64,000 nt of DNA from Mucilaginibacter aquariorum (GTDB taxonomy: Bacteria > Bacteroidota > Bacteroidia > Sphingobacteriales > Sphingobacteriaceae): assembly GCF_024498135.1 (NCBI RefSeq), contig NZ_JANHOH010000008.1:62001-126000 (forward strand), in the 5' to 3' direction. A model generated the notes under the pieces. The model saw only the letters and a program-made list of their open reading frames with translations, made no database searches and was not told the origin of the DNA. The number at the start of each line of letters is the position of its first letter. Position 1 is the first letter of the stretch. Below are positions 1 to 6,986 of this stretch, one piece after another. Made by a program: the position numbers and the translations under genes.

Positions 1-765
1 TTTCTTGGCTTTATCCTTTAATTTACGGCGTTCAACAAAAAATTCCTGTTCGTCGTAACCCATAATATGCATAAAGCCATAGTTCATCCTAAACAAGCCG
101 GGGTGTTTATCTGTAGCCATTAAAGCAGCCTCGATAGCCAGCGTGCCCGAACCACACATGGGGTTTATGAATGTGCTGTTCCTGTCCCAGTTGGTTGCCA
201 TAATGGTTGATGTGGCCAAAGCTTCCAGCATGGGCGCCTTGCCAGGTATTTTACGATAGCTGTGTTTAGCTAAGGTTTCGCCTGATGTATCTATATAGAT
301 ATCGGCTTTGTCATCCTGCCAGTAAAGGCTCACAACTGTTTTATTATTATCGGCGCCAGAGTTAGGGCGGATGCCTTTTTTCTCCTTTATCCGGTCAACA
401 ATAGCATCTTTTACCTTAACGTTGGCAAACAGCGGCGTAAGTATATGCTCGTTATTTACGTTTGAGGTTACCGAAAAGTAGCCCGAAAAATCGATATACT
501 CTTCCCATTCAATCTGTACCAGCTCGTCGTACAGTTGTTTTGGGTCGGCAGCTGTAAAGCTTTTTAACAAATAAAGTACCTGGCTTGCGCAGCGCAGGTT
601 AAGGTTTAGCGCAATGGTATCGGTAACGGTACCCATTAGCTCAACGCCGGTTTGGAATACGCGTGTGGGTTTAAAGCCTAATGCTTCAACCTCTTGCTGC
701 AAGTAAGGCGAAAGCCTTTTGTTGCAGGTGATAATGATCTTACTCTCAGTGTGGAAAACTTGCAT
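1..765 (-). CDS. THUMP-domain class I SAM-dependent 23S rRNA methyltransferase (RlmL type), 3' part cut by window edge
   Basis: The reading frame begins at an ATG on the minus strand at 765 and stays open for 255 codons to the window edge, so the C-terminus is missing. The N-terminal part (about residues 45-165) fits a THUMP RNA-binding domain. It is followed by the SAM-binding motif NPMCGSGTLAIEAA at residues 201-214, which is diagnostic for the RlmL/YpsC family that makes N2-methylguanosine in 23S rRNA. The catalytic NPPY motif would lie outside the window. The lysine-rich linker at the visible end (RRKLKDKAKK) suits an RNA-binding enzyme. Family assignment is firm, but the exact target nucleotide cannot be told from this fragment. 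It is transcribed divergently from the DUF3127 gene, with an 84-bp gap. Confidence 0.85.
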   Translation of the reverse strand, partial: MQVFHTESKIIITCNKRLSPYLQQEVEALGFKPTRVFQTGVELMGTVTDTIALNLNLRCASQVLYLLKSFTAADPKQLYDELVQIEWEEYIDFSGYFSVTSNVNNEHILTPLFANVKVKDAIVDRIKEKKGIRPNSGADNNKTVVSLYWQDDKADIYIDTSGETLAKHSYRKIPGKAPMLEALATSTIMATNWDRNSTFINPMCGSGTLAIEAALMATDKHPGLFRMNYGFMHIMGYDEQEFFVERRKLKDKAKK

Positions 766-849
766 AATTATTTTGCGAATTTATGAATTAAATACGCCGC
801 TATTTAATTTCATACTATTAACTTTACATTTTAAATATTTTCTGAAACT

Positions 850-1212
850 ATGGAAGTCAAAGGTAAGGTACATGAAGTGTCGGCAACCCAACAGGTTACC
901 GAGTCACTAAAGAAGAGAGAATTAATACTTGAATACATCGAGAACCCACAATATCCCGAGTATTTAAAGTTCGAAGCTATACAGGATCGTTGCAATTTAT
1001 TGGACAATGTTAAGGTTGGCGATGATATTGAAGTGTTTTTTAACCTGAGAGGCCGTCCATGGACAGATAAGGCAGGTAAAAAAACTTATTTCAACTCTCT
1101 GCAATTATGGAAAGTTAATATGTTAGGCGCTGCAGGCAGCGGTTCTGCCCCAGAATATGCACCCCCTGCTGATATCAGTTCAGCGCCCGATGATGACGAT
1201 TTGCCGTTCTAA
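850..1212 (+). CDS. DUF3127 OB-fold-like protein with an SSB-type acidic C-terminal tip
   Basis: This 120-residue cytoplasmic protein matches the DUF3127 family common in Bacteroidota: an N-terminal MEVKGKVHEV strand, then a compact beta-rich domain with FFNLRGRPWTDKAGKKTYFN at about residues 64-83. That layout suggests an OB fold related to single-stranded-DNA-binding proteins. After a short Ala/Ser/Pro linker (about 97-111) the protein ends in DDDDLPF. This closely resembles the DDDIPF tip by which bacterial SSB recruits DNA-repair and replication partners. The family function is not established, and a role at single-stranded DNA is inferred from the tail and fold. The gene stands alone, followed by a strong terminator. 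Confidence 0.85.
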   Translation: MEVKGKVHEVSATQQVTESLKKRELILEYIENPQYPEYLKFEAIQDRCNLLDNVKVGDDIEVFFNLRGRPWTDKAGKKTYFNSLQLWKVNMLGAAGSGSAPEYAPPADISSAPDDDDLPF

Positions 1213-1228
1213 TACAGTTGGCAGTTGC

Positions 1229-1319
1229 CGGTAGGCAGTTTGCACATGGTAAGAAATACAAAAGCCCTTCTAAATATTTAGAAGGGCTTTTTTTATGCAA
1301 ACTGCAAACTGTCTACCGC
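1229..1319. repeat. Inverted repeat framing the terminator
   Basis: A copy of CGGTAGGCAGTTTGCA at 1229-1244 reappears in inverted, imperfect form at about 1296-1319 (TGCAAACTG...GTCTACCG). The two arms flank the terminator palindrome and would extend it into a long imperfect stem. It resembles the other small inverted-repeat spacers in this window. Confidence 0.55.
1261..1294. terminator. Bidirectional intrinsic terminator, perfect 30-bp palindrome
   Basis: Positions 1261-1290 form a perfect palindrome with arm AAAGCCCTTCTAAAT and a T-run following on the plus strand. An A-run precedes it, so it can also work on the minus strand. It lies between the convergent DUF3127 gene and the T9SS cargo-like gene. 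Confidence 0.9.
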
Positions 1320-1323
1320 AAAC

Positions 1324-2220
1324 TTATTCCTTAATTATCTTTTTTACCGCTGTGTTTGCGCCTTGCTTTACTTGCAGGTAATAAACACCATTTACCGGTA
1401 AGCTAATTTTTTTGCTAAAAGTTCCGGCTGATGCTTTATCTGTCCATAAAACTTTGCCTTCGGTATCGGTAAATTTTACATCGGCAGTGGTTTTTGCAGG
1501 CAAATTAAACGATAACGTGGTTTTACCGGTAGAAAACTCCGGAACCAGGTTTAGGTCGTTCAATACCAGTTCGGCTTTTTCGGTACCGGCAATGCGTTTT
1601 AACTTTTCTTTTGATGGCTCAGAAACCCGGAAGCTGATATTGGTGCTGATGCCGTCGTTATCGGTATTGGAATAATTAAAGGTTTGGCTGTTGCGGCTGC
1701 TAAACTCAAAGCCTTGTTTATGGCGAGGCATGTTAAAACTAAACGTTTTCATACCCATCTCCGGTAAGTCGGTGTCAAAACGGTAGGTGAAGGCTTGTAC
1801 GCTATCGGCGCCTTTAAGTCTTTTTAAACGTACCCTAACATCTTTACGGGCGCTGTCTTTAGTATCAAATTCGGCAATTAATGGCTGGTCGTTGCCATCG
1901 GTCATACTTCTTTCAATAATGATGTTGTTTTTTTTGCCGTCGGTATTTACCCGCTTTTTAATAATTATCCTGTTGCTGGCTTTACCACCATCGTTTAACA
2001 TGGGCGTTTGCGGCAGGTTGTCCATTTCGGCAAGGGCATCTTTACGCTCCTGTGCCGATAGCTTTTTAATATCTTTACCATTAATGGTGGTATCGCCGTT
2101 AACTATCTTTATTTCTATGTTTTTTTGTGTTTGTGCCAGCACCAAAGGCGGCAACCCAAGTATGGCTATTAAACTAACCGAGAAGATAAACTCGAAGCCG
2201 GGTTTTATAAACTTTTTCAT
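1324..2220 (-). CDS. Secreted protein with T9SS type A-like C-terminal sorting domain
   Basis: I chose the ATG at 2220, giving 298 residues, because it opens a clean signal peptide: MKKFIKPGF, then a hydrophobic stretch ending near LVLAQ. An upstream start at 2274 would put 18 polar residues before it. The middle of the protein is Lys/Asp-rich with no domain I recognise. The last ~75 residues (from about LVPEFSTGKTTLSFNLP to GVYYLQVKQGANTAVKKIIKE at the stop) have the beta-strand pattern, GVYYLQV strand and basic end of T9SS C-terminal sorting domains. So it is probably exported by Sec and then through the SprA channel, to the surface or the medium. It is divergent from the histidine kinase at 2358. 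Confidence 0.75.
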   Translation of the reverse strand: MKKFIKPGFEFIFSVSLIAILGLPPLVLAQTQKNIEIKIVNGDTTINGKDIKKLSAQERKDALAEMDNLPQTPMLNDGGKASNRIIIKKRVNTDGKKNNIIIERSMTDGNDQPLIAEFDTKDSARKDVRVRLKRLKGADSVQAFTYRFDTDLPEMGMKTFSFNMPRHKQGFEFSSRNSQTFNYSNTDNDGISTNISFRVSEPSKEKLKRIAGTEKAELVLNDLNLVPEFSTGKTTLSFNLPAKTTADVKFTDTEGKVLWTDKASAGTFSKKISLPVNGVYYLQVKQGANTAVKKIIKE

Positions 2221-2247
2221 GATGTATGCTGATTTAAGTTTGAAGAG

Positions 2248-2255
2248 CAAATTTA
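2248..2255 (-). promoter_or_regulatory. Candidate -7 element (TAAATTTG) for the T9SS cargo-like gene
   Basis: Read on the minus strand, this matches the Bacteroidota -7 consensus TAnnTTTG exactly, 27 nt before the chosen ATG at 2220. I found no TTTG -33 element at the usual 19-22 bp spacing. Confidence 0.35.
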
Positions 2256-2295
2256 GGAAACTCTTATTAATCAATATATTAAAAGCTTAAAGGTA

Positions 2296-2315
2296 AATTG
2301 TTAAAAATTGTTAAA
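2296..2315. promoter_or_regulatory. Tandem 10-bp direct repeat, candidate operator upstream of the two-component system
   Basis: AATTGTTAAA occurs twice head-to-tail at 2296-2305 and 2306-2315, exactly one helical turn apart. It ends 42 bp before the kinase ATG and sits in the divergent spacer with the T9SS cargo-like gene. OmpR/PhoB-class response regulators typically bind direct repeats with a 10-11 bp period, so autoregulation by the regulator at 4188 is a reasonable inference. Confidence 0.4.
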
Positions 2316-2341
2316 AGCAACTATTCTCATATTATTTAAAA

Positions 2342-2349
2342 TATTTTTG
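2342..2349 (+). promoter_or_regulatory. Candidate -7 element (TATTTTTG) for the histidine kinase
   Basis: Exact TAnnTTTG match, 8 nt before the ATG at 2358, implying a very short leader. No good -33 element is visible. Confidence 0.35.
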
Positions 2350-2357
2350 TTGTTGGT

Positions 2358-4181
2358 ATGAAAAGAAGAAGCATAGGGCTTATCATTGGTTTAATGGGGT
2401 TTGCACTTTTGGGTGTGGTTGTTATGCAATTGTACTTTTTGCGGCAATCGTACCAAATGCAGTCCGAGCTTTTTAACCGGTCGGTTAACGAGGCATTGAA
2501 CAATGTTGTGGCAAAAGTTACCAAGCAGGATGCCCTTAATTTTTTAAACGCTAAAACCAGGGAAACGCATAAAGTTAGAGATACTGAAACATTTGACAAA
2601 AAGAGTGAAATAAGCATTAACGGCAGCAAAAGCATTATTGGCGATGCCCTGGTTATCAAGAAAAAACAAACCAAACGCGAGCGTAAACTGGCCATTCTGC
2701 GCGATAGTTTGAAGCGCATGATCCTTCATAAAAAGATGGATGATGATCTTAACGCAATGATACAACAGGGTTCGCTTAACCTGCGCATCCGTATTGAACA
2801 ATACACAGATGAGTTTGGTGAGGTGCACGGGCGTTTTATCCCCGAGTTTGTAAAGACACCTGCCCGGCCGCCTGTTAAACAAAAACTGCATAAATACGAC
2901 ACCCTGCGATATACCTACGTTGACCCGCAATTTGGCCCGCAGGTTATGTCTGTGCGTAACCTTAACCCCGAATGGGTAAAGGAACAGGAGCGTATTCAAA
3001 AAGAAAGGCAGTTTAAGCAGGTGAAAAAATGGCTGGTGACCGACTCCTTAGAAAACGCGCCGCATAATACCCAAAAGCCAAATGTAATTGAAAACCTGGC
3101 CGAGGAATACCGGAAATCTAACGAGCCGCTTAATAAACGCCTCAATAATTTTTGGATCGATTCCTTACTTCGGTTCGAACTGCATAACCGCGGGATATTT
3201 TTGCCCTTTAGTTATGAGGTAAGCACCGCCAACAGCGATTCGCTTATATTTTCGAGCGCTATGGATACAAAAGGTATTAAGCCCGAATTTATCCCTGCAA
3301 ATACGTATCAAAAGGCTATCTTTAGCAACGAACTGATCAACGACCCGGGCAAGATCAAAATATCCTTCCCACAAAAAAACTCCTTTATTTTAGGCAACAT
3401 GACGGCTACCATGGGTACAACGGCCGGTTTGTTATTTGTGCTGGTATTTTGTTTCGGTTATACCATTTTCTCTATCCTTAGGCAAAAGAAAGTTTCTGAA
3501 ATGAAGATAGACTTCATTAACAACATGACCCACGAGTTTAAAACCCCGGTATCAACAATAATGATAGCCAGCGAGGCTTTAAAGGATAATGAAATAGCCC
3601 AGGATAAAACCCGCGTTGCCCGCCTGGCAAATGTTATATATGAAGAGAATGTGAGGCTGGGCAGCCATATTGAAAGGGTGCTGAATATTGCCCGGATAGA
3701 AAAGGATGACTTTAAGCTGGATAAAAAACCGCTTGATGTAAACGAAATGATAACTATTGTGCTGGATAGCGTGCAGCTAAAAATGCAAAAATGCAACGCG
3801 GTTACCACGGTTAACCTTGACGCGGAACGGGCCGTTATTATTGCCGACGAACTGCATTTTAGTAATGTGATATTCAACCTGATAGATAATGCTATAAAAT
3901 ACAGTACCAATGCACCTGAAATTGCAATTAGTACGTTAAATAAAAATGGCCATGTGTTGATACGGGTTGCCGATAAGGGAATAGGCATGAACCGCGATCA
4001 ACAAGCCAAAATATTTGAACAATTCTACCGTATACCCACCGGCAACCTGCACGATGTTAAAGGTTTTGGGCTGGGGCTAAGCTACGTGAATACTATTGTT
4101 AAAAGGTTAGACGGCACTATAAGCGTTAAATCTGAAAAAGAAAAGGGCTCGGAGTTTGAATTGAAATTTCCTGTTGTGTAA
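2358..4181 (+). CDS. Membrane sensor histidine kinase
   Basis: This 607-residue kinase has a first membrane segment at about residues 6-28, a long (~320-residue) periplasmic sensor region of no recognised family, and a second membrane segment at about 350-375. A HisKA domain follows with the phospho-accepting His392 in NNMTHEFKTPVSTI, then an HATPase_c domain (N box NLIDNAIKYS, G2-like box GFGLGLSYV). I see no HAMP or PAS domain between membrane and catalytic parts. The response regulator starts 6 bp after the stop, so they form one operon. The pair resembles RprX/RprY of Bacteroides in organisation and sequence style, but the periplasmic ligand is unknown. The divergent T9SS cargo gene is a possible target. 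Confidence 0.9.
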   Translation: MKRRSIGLIIGLMGFALLGVVVMQLYFLRQSYQMQSELFNRSVNEALNNVVAKVTKQDALNFLNAKTRETHKVRDTETFDKKSEISINGSKSIIGDALVIKKKQTKRERKLAILRDSLKRMILHKKMDDDLNAMIQQGSLNLRIRIEQYTDEFGEVHGRFIPEFVKTPARPPVKQKLHKYDTLRYTYVDPQFGPQVMSVRNLNPEWVKEQERIQKERQFKQVKKWLVTDSLENAPHNTQKPNVIENLAEEYRKSNEPLNKRLNNFWIDSLLRFELHNRGIFLPFSYEVSTANSDSLIFSSAMDTKGIKPEFIPANTYQKAIFSNELINDPGKIKISFPQKNSFILGNMTATMGTTAGLLFVLVFCFGYTIFSILRQKKVSEMKIDFINNMTHEFKTPVSTIMIASEALKDNEIAQDKTRVARLANVIYEENVRLGSHIERVLNIARIEKDDFKLDKKPLDVNEMITIVLDSVQLKMQKCNAVTTVNLDAERAVIIADELHFSNVIFNLIDNAIKYSTNAPEIAISTLNKNGHVLIRVADKGIGMNRDQQAKIFEQFYRIPTGNLHDVKGFGLGLSYVNTIVKRLDGTISVKSEKEKGSEFELKFPVV

Positions 4182-4187
4182 CCTATT

Positions 4188-4880
4188 ATGAAAAAAATAT
4201 TACTTGTAGAAGATGACCCGAACCTTGGCTTGCTGCTACAGGATTACCTACAGCTAAAAGGGAAATTTGACGTTGTGCTTTGCAAGGATGGCGACGAAGG
4301 CCTGCGTGCTTTTACCAAACAAAATTACGACCTGTTAATACTGGATGTAATGATGCCCAAAAAGGATGGCTTTACATTAGGGAAAGAGATAAGAAAGATA
4401 AACGCCCACGTGCCTATCATCTTTGCTACGGCTAAGGCAATGATAGAAGATAAAACGCAGGCCTTTAACCTGGGCGGCGATGATTATATTACCAAACCTT
4501 TCCGTATCGAAGAACTTCTATTGCGAATAAATGCTTTGCTAAAAAGATCGGATGTTACCGAGAAAAAAGGTGATGACAGCCCGTCACAATTTAAACTGGG
4601 CAGTTACAACTTTGATTATACATCGCAACTGATAACCCATGGCGATGTGCTGCAAAAACTATCTACAAAAGAAGCTGAATTGCTGCGTTTGCTTTGCATC
4701 AAAAAGAACGAAGTGCTTACCCGCGAAGAAGCCCTGCTGAATATTTGGCACGACGATAATTACTTTAACGGCCGTAGCATGGATGTGTTTTTAAGTAAGA
4801 TCCGCAAGTATCTAAGGGACGATCCATCGGTTGAGATCATTAACGTGCACGGCCGGGGATATAAGCTGCTGATTAATTAA
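4188..4880 (+). CDS. OmpR-family response regulator
   Basis: 230 residues: an N-terminal receiver domain (acidic pair EDD at residues 8-10, phosphorylation site Asp53 in LILDVMMPKKDG, and the TAKA and KPF switch residues) and a C-terminal winged-helix DNA-binding domain from about 130 to the end (LSTKEAELLRLL through VHGRGYKLL). It should be phosphorylated by the kinase encoded 6 bp upstream. The closest described relative by style is RprY. Members of this class bind direct repeats, which makes the tandem 10-mers at 2296-2315 a likely site. A TlpA-like gene follows 61 bp downstream but need not be in the same operon. Confidence 0.92.
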   Translation: MKKILLVEDDPNLGLLLQDYLQLKGKFDVVLCKDGDEGLRAFTKQNYDLLILDVMMPKKDGFTLGKEIRKINAHVPIIFATAKAMIEDKTQAFNLGGDDYITKPFRIEELLLRINALLKRSDVTEKKGDDSPSQFKLGSYNFDYTSQLITHGDVLQKLSTKEAELLRLLCIKKNEVLTREEALLNIWHDDNYFNGRSMDVFLSKIRKYLRDDPSVEIINVHGRGYKLLIN

Positions 4881-4941
4881 CATAGTTGTAGTTTCGATCA
4901 AGCAGTTACCAAACTATCATTAACCAACCTAATCATCAGCA

Positions 4942-6111
4942 ATGACTTGCGCTATAAAAAATCTTTTCAGACCTGCTCTCTGCCTTACAATATTCCTTAA
5001 TAGCAGCGCAGTTGACGCACAAATTTCCTCTATTCAAAACTTAATTGATAAGGTTGAAAGCCATAAGAACTTTAGCTATCAATCCATAAGTAAACTAAGA
5101 GACATGAGCGCCGACACCATAATTGCGCTCAATACGGAATTATTTTTAAAATCGGCTAATGACAAGCCATTTGGATACCTCTACAGTATAGAACGCGATT
5201 GCAAAACGGAAACGTTTCATAGAATAGATATGTATAATGGAGAAAGTGTAAATATTTTATCACCTGAAGACAGTACATATTTCCCGGAGAAAGGGCCTTA
5301 TATTGCCTATAGCAAATCACTCATCGGCAATCTGAAATTTTTGAAAGATCGCTACACTAATAAACCATTTAAGATAACAATGCTTAAGGACACCGTCATC
5401 AATGGTGTAGCCAATTCGCATTTTATTGCAAACGTGTATGACACGCTCGACAATAATGAGCATCTGTATTCAAATAGAGACTATTACATTGATAAACAAA
5501 CAGGCTTACCCGGCTTGGTGATAATTAGGGGGAGGTATAAATATAACGGACTGGTAAGTGAGTATTATGACGAGACTAAGTATTTTAATTATAGGCTGGA
5601 TAGAGCGGATATTACCGATGCAAGTTTCGTTATACCAAAAAGCTTTAAGCCCCGTAAGAAACAAGCCGCACCACCGGCTGTATTAGCTCCCGGCACTACC
5701 GCACCCGACTGGACGTTATATGATGTAAATGGAAAAAAGGTGTCGTTAAGTCAACTAAAGGGTAAAGTAGTATTGTTAGATTTTTACTTCATTGGGTGCT
5801 CAAACTGCATGCAGTCGCTAAAACCACTGAATGCTATTTATGAAAAGTACAAAAACAAAGAATTGGTTATTGCAAGCCTAACTGAAAGGGATAGTAAGAA
5901 GGCTGTTCTCGACTTTGAGAAACGTTATAAGATCAAATATACAGGCTATATCAATGCCGCCGACGTTGTGAAATCGTATCATGTCACAGGCTTTCCCACT
6001 TTTTATTTTATTGATAAAGAAGGAAAAATAGGAAATGTATTTGTTGGCTATAATGATGATTTTGAAGATAAAGTAACCTCGGTGATTAATGACCTATTAA
6101 GTAAGAAATAA
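4942..6111 (+). CDS. Periplasmic TlpA-family thioredoxin-like protein with long N-terminal domain
   Basis: 389 residues. The N-terminus has a weakly basic, hydrophobic segment ending near SSAVDAQ that reads as a Sec signal peptide. About 210 residues of beta-rich sequence with no recognised family follow; such domains occur in Bacteroidota TlpA proteins. From about residue 248 comes an AhpC/TSA-thioredoxin domain: APDWTLYDVNGKKVSLSQL, then the redox site GCSNC (Cys286 and Cys289) and the cis-Pro motif GFPTFYF. It probably reduces or resolves disulfides in periplasmic proteins, or serves cytochrome maturation. The CSNC active site is less usual than CxPC. Function beyond thiol redox chemistry cannot be read from the sequence. 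Confidence 0.85.
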   Translation: MTCAIKNLFRPALCLTIFLNSSAVDAQISSIQNLIDKVESHKNFSYQSISKLRDMSADTIIALNTELFLKSANDKPFGYLYSIERDCKTETFHRIDMYNGESVNILSPEDSTYFPEKGPYIAYSKSLIGNLKFLKDRYTNKPFKITMLKDTVINGVANSHFIANVYDTLDNNEHLYSNRDYYIDKQTGLPGLVIIRGRYKYNGLVSEYYDETKYFNYRLDRADITDASFVIPKSFKPRKKQAAPPAVLAPGTTAPDWTLYDVNGKKVSLSQLKGKVVLLDFYFIGCSNCMQSLKPLNAIYEKYKNKELVIASLTERDSKKAVLDFEKRYKIKYTGYINAADVVKSYHVTGFPTFYFIDKEGKIGNVFVGYNDDFEDKVTSVINDLLSKK

Positions 6112-6169
6112 AGAGAAATTTCCTTAGATGTAGGCAAACCCCAGCCCATCATTCAAGCCCACCCCGCCC

Positions 6170-6269
6170 ATTCAAGCGTCCACGCTTGAATGTTAAACAA
6201 CGTAAGCGTCCACGCTTACGGCAGCGAGGACGCTGCCAATCTTGTTAGTTCAAGCGTTGACGCTTGAAC
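6170..6269. repeat. Array of four related hairpins (REP-like)
   Basis: Four consecutive inverted repeats share the core AGCGTCC(A/T)CGCT or a close variant: 6170-6191 (arms ATTCAAGCGT), 6201-6220 (arms CGTAAGCGT), 6220-6237 (arms GGCAGCG, core in the opposite orientation) and 6248-6269 (arms GTTCAAGCGT, core with TG loop). They fill the spacer between the convergent TlpA-like and VOC genes. They may act as a bidirectional terminator or be a dispersed REP-type element. Confidence 0.85.
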
Positions 6270-6280
6270 CGGCGGTTTAT

Positions 6281-6628
6281 TTAATCTTCATCTTCACCAA
6301 AGTGGATAATGTTGCCATCATTATCTAATATGCTGAATTGGCGCATTCCCCAGGGCATGTCCGTTAAATCGCCATTGGGGTGAACGATGCCTTTCTCTTT
6401 TAACTCGGCGTACAGTTTATCAACTTCGGTTACATGGATGTAACAGCCGGTTACTTTTGGGTGCTCGGGATCTTTAGTGGGCCACATGTGGATAAAAACA
6501 CCGTCGCGACTAAAAATCAAATATCCATCCCAGCTGGAATGGAAGGTAAAACCCAGTTTTTCGGTATAAAACTTAACACTGGCCTCCTCATTTAACGAGG
6601 CTAACATGGGTACGGCTGATTGTAACAT
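6281..6628 (-). CDS. VOC (glyoxalase/bleomycin-resistance fold) protein
   Basis: 115 residues with the paired beta-alpha-beta-beta-beta pattern of the vicinal oxygen chelate superfamily: AVPMLASLNEEASVKFYTEKLGF at the start and the second half from GCYIHVTEVDKLYAEL to FSILDNDGNIIHFGE. Potential metal ligands include the His in the IHMWP stretch and the C-terminal Glu of HFGE. The closest familiar type is the bleomycin-resistance/BLMA-like group, but the substrate is unknown and resistance should not be assumed. A small conserved-looking gene follows upstream on the same strand with a 46-bp gap. Confidence 0.8.
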   Translation of the reverse strand: MLQSAVPMLASLNEEASVKFYTEKLGFTFHSSWDGYLIFSRDGVFIHMWPTKDPEHPKVTGCYIHVTEVDKLYAELKEKGIVHPNGDLTDMPWGMRQFSILDNDGNIIHFGEDED

Positions 6629-6674
6629 ATTATGAATTCAAATTTTCCAGTTCATCCAATCTTTTGGCCTTCCA

Positions 6675-6875
6675 TTATCTGGCTCTATAACTGAAAGCTG
6701 TTTTATCCATTTTGGGTGGATTATTTTCAGGATAATTATAAGCGATGCTGTTTAAATAATTAGCAATCCGAAGTCTATCCTGCCAGGTCAATGTTCGGAA
6801 ATAACCACCTTCATTTCCGCATTGCTTAGCTTTTTGTATGTGATAGGCTGCCCAGTGTAGCTGATATTCTCTCAT
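6675..6875 (-). CDS. Small hypothetical protein (66 aa)
   Basis: I do not recognise a family. The frame runs from ATG at 6875 (a TTG at 6881 is also in frame) and encodes a soluble, aromatic-rich peptide beginning MREYQLHWAAYHI and containing TWQDRLRIANYLNSIAY. The composition is protein-like, with Trp, Tyr and His in a helical pattern and no low-complexity stretch, and the frame ends just upstream of the VOC gene on the same strand. The two may be co-transcribed. I rate it more likely real than chance but cannot assign a role. Confidence 0.5.
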   Translation of the reverse strand: MREYQLHWAAYHIQKAKQCGNEGGYFRTLTWQDRLRIANYLNSIAYNYPENNPPKMDKTAFSYRAR

Positions 6876-6957
6876 ATTCAAGATCTAAATTTAAAACTAA
6901 TATCACTTGTAACAACTTTGTTAAATCGTTGCTAAAGAATTTATAAGACAAATTAGA

Positions 6958-6965
6958 TAAGTTTG
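6958..6965 (+). promoter_or_regulatory. Candidate -7 element (TAAGTTTG) for the M28 peptidase
   Basis: Exact TAnnTTTG match, 21 nt before the ATG at 6987. No TTTG at the usual -33 spacing; a TTG lies at 6929-6931, somewhat too far upstream. Confidence 0.4.
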
Positions 6966-6986
6966 CTTTAAACTAACTGACTCATT

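Noticed and set aside
3172..3190. tRNA-like T-loop motif (GGTTCGAAC)
   Set aside because: It is inside the histidine kinase coding region and no cloverleaf arms or acceptor stem surround it. No other tRNA candidate was found.
6281..6628. Bleomycin resistance gene
   Set aside because: The VOC fold alone does not show resistance; many relatives have metabolic roles.
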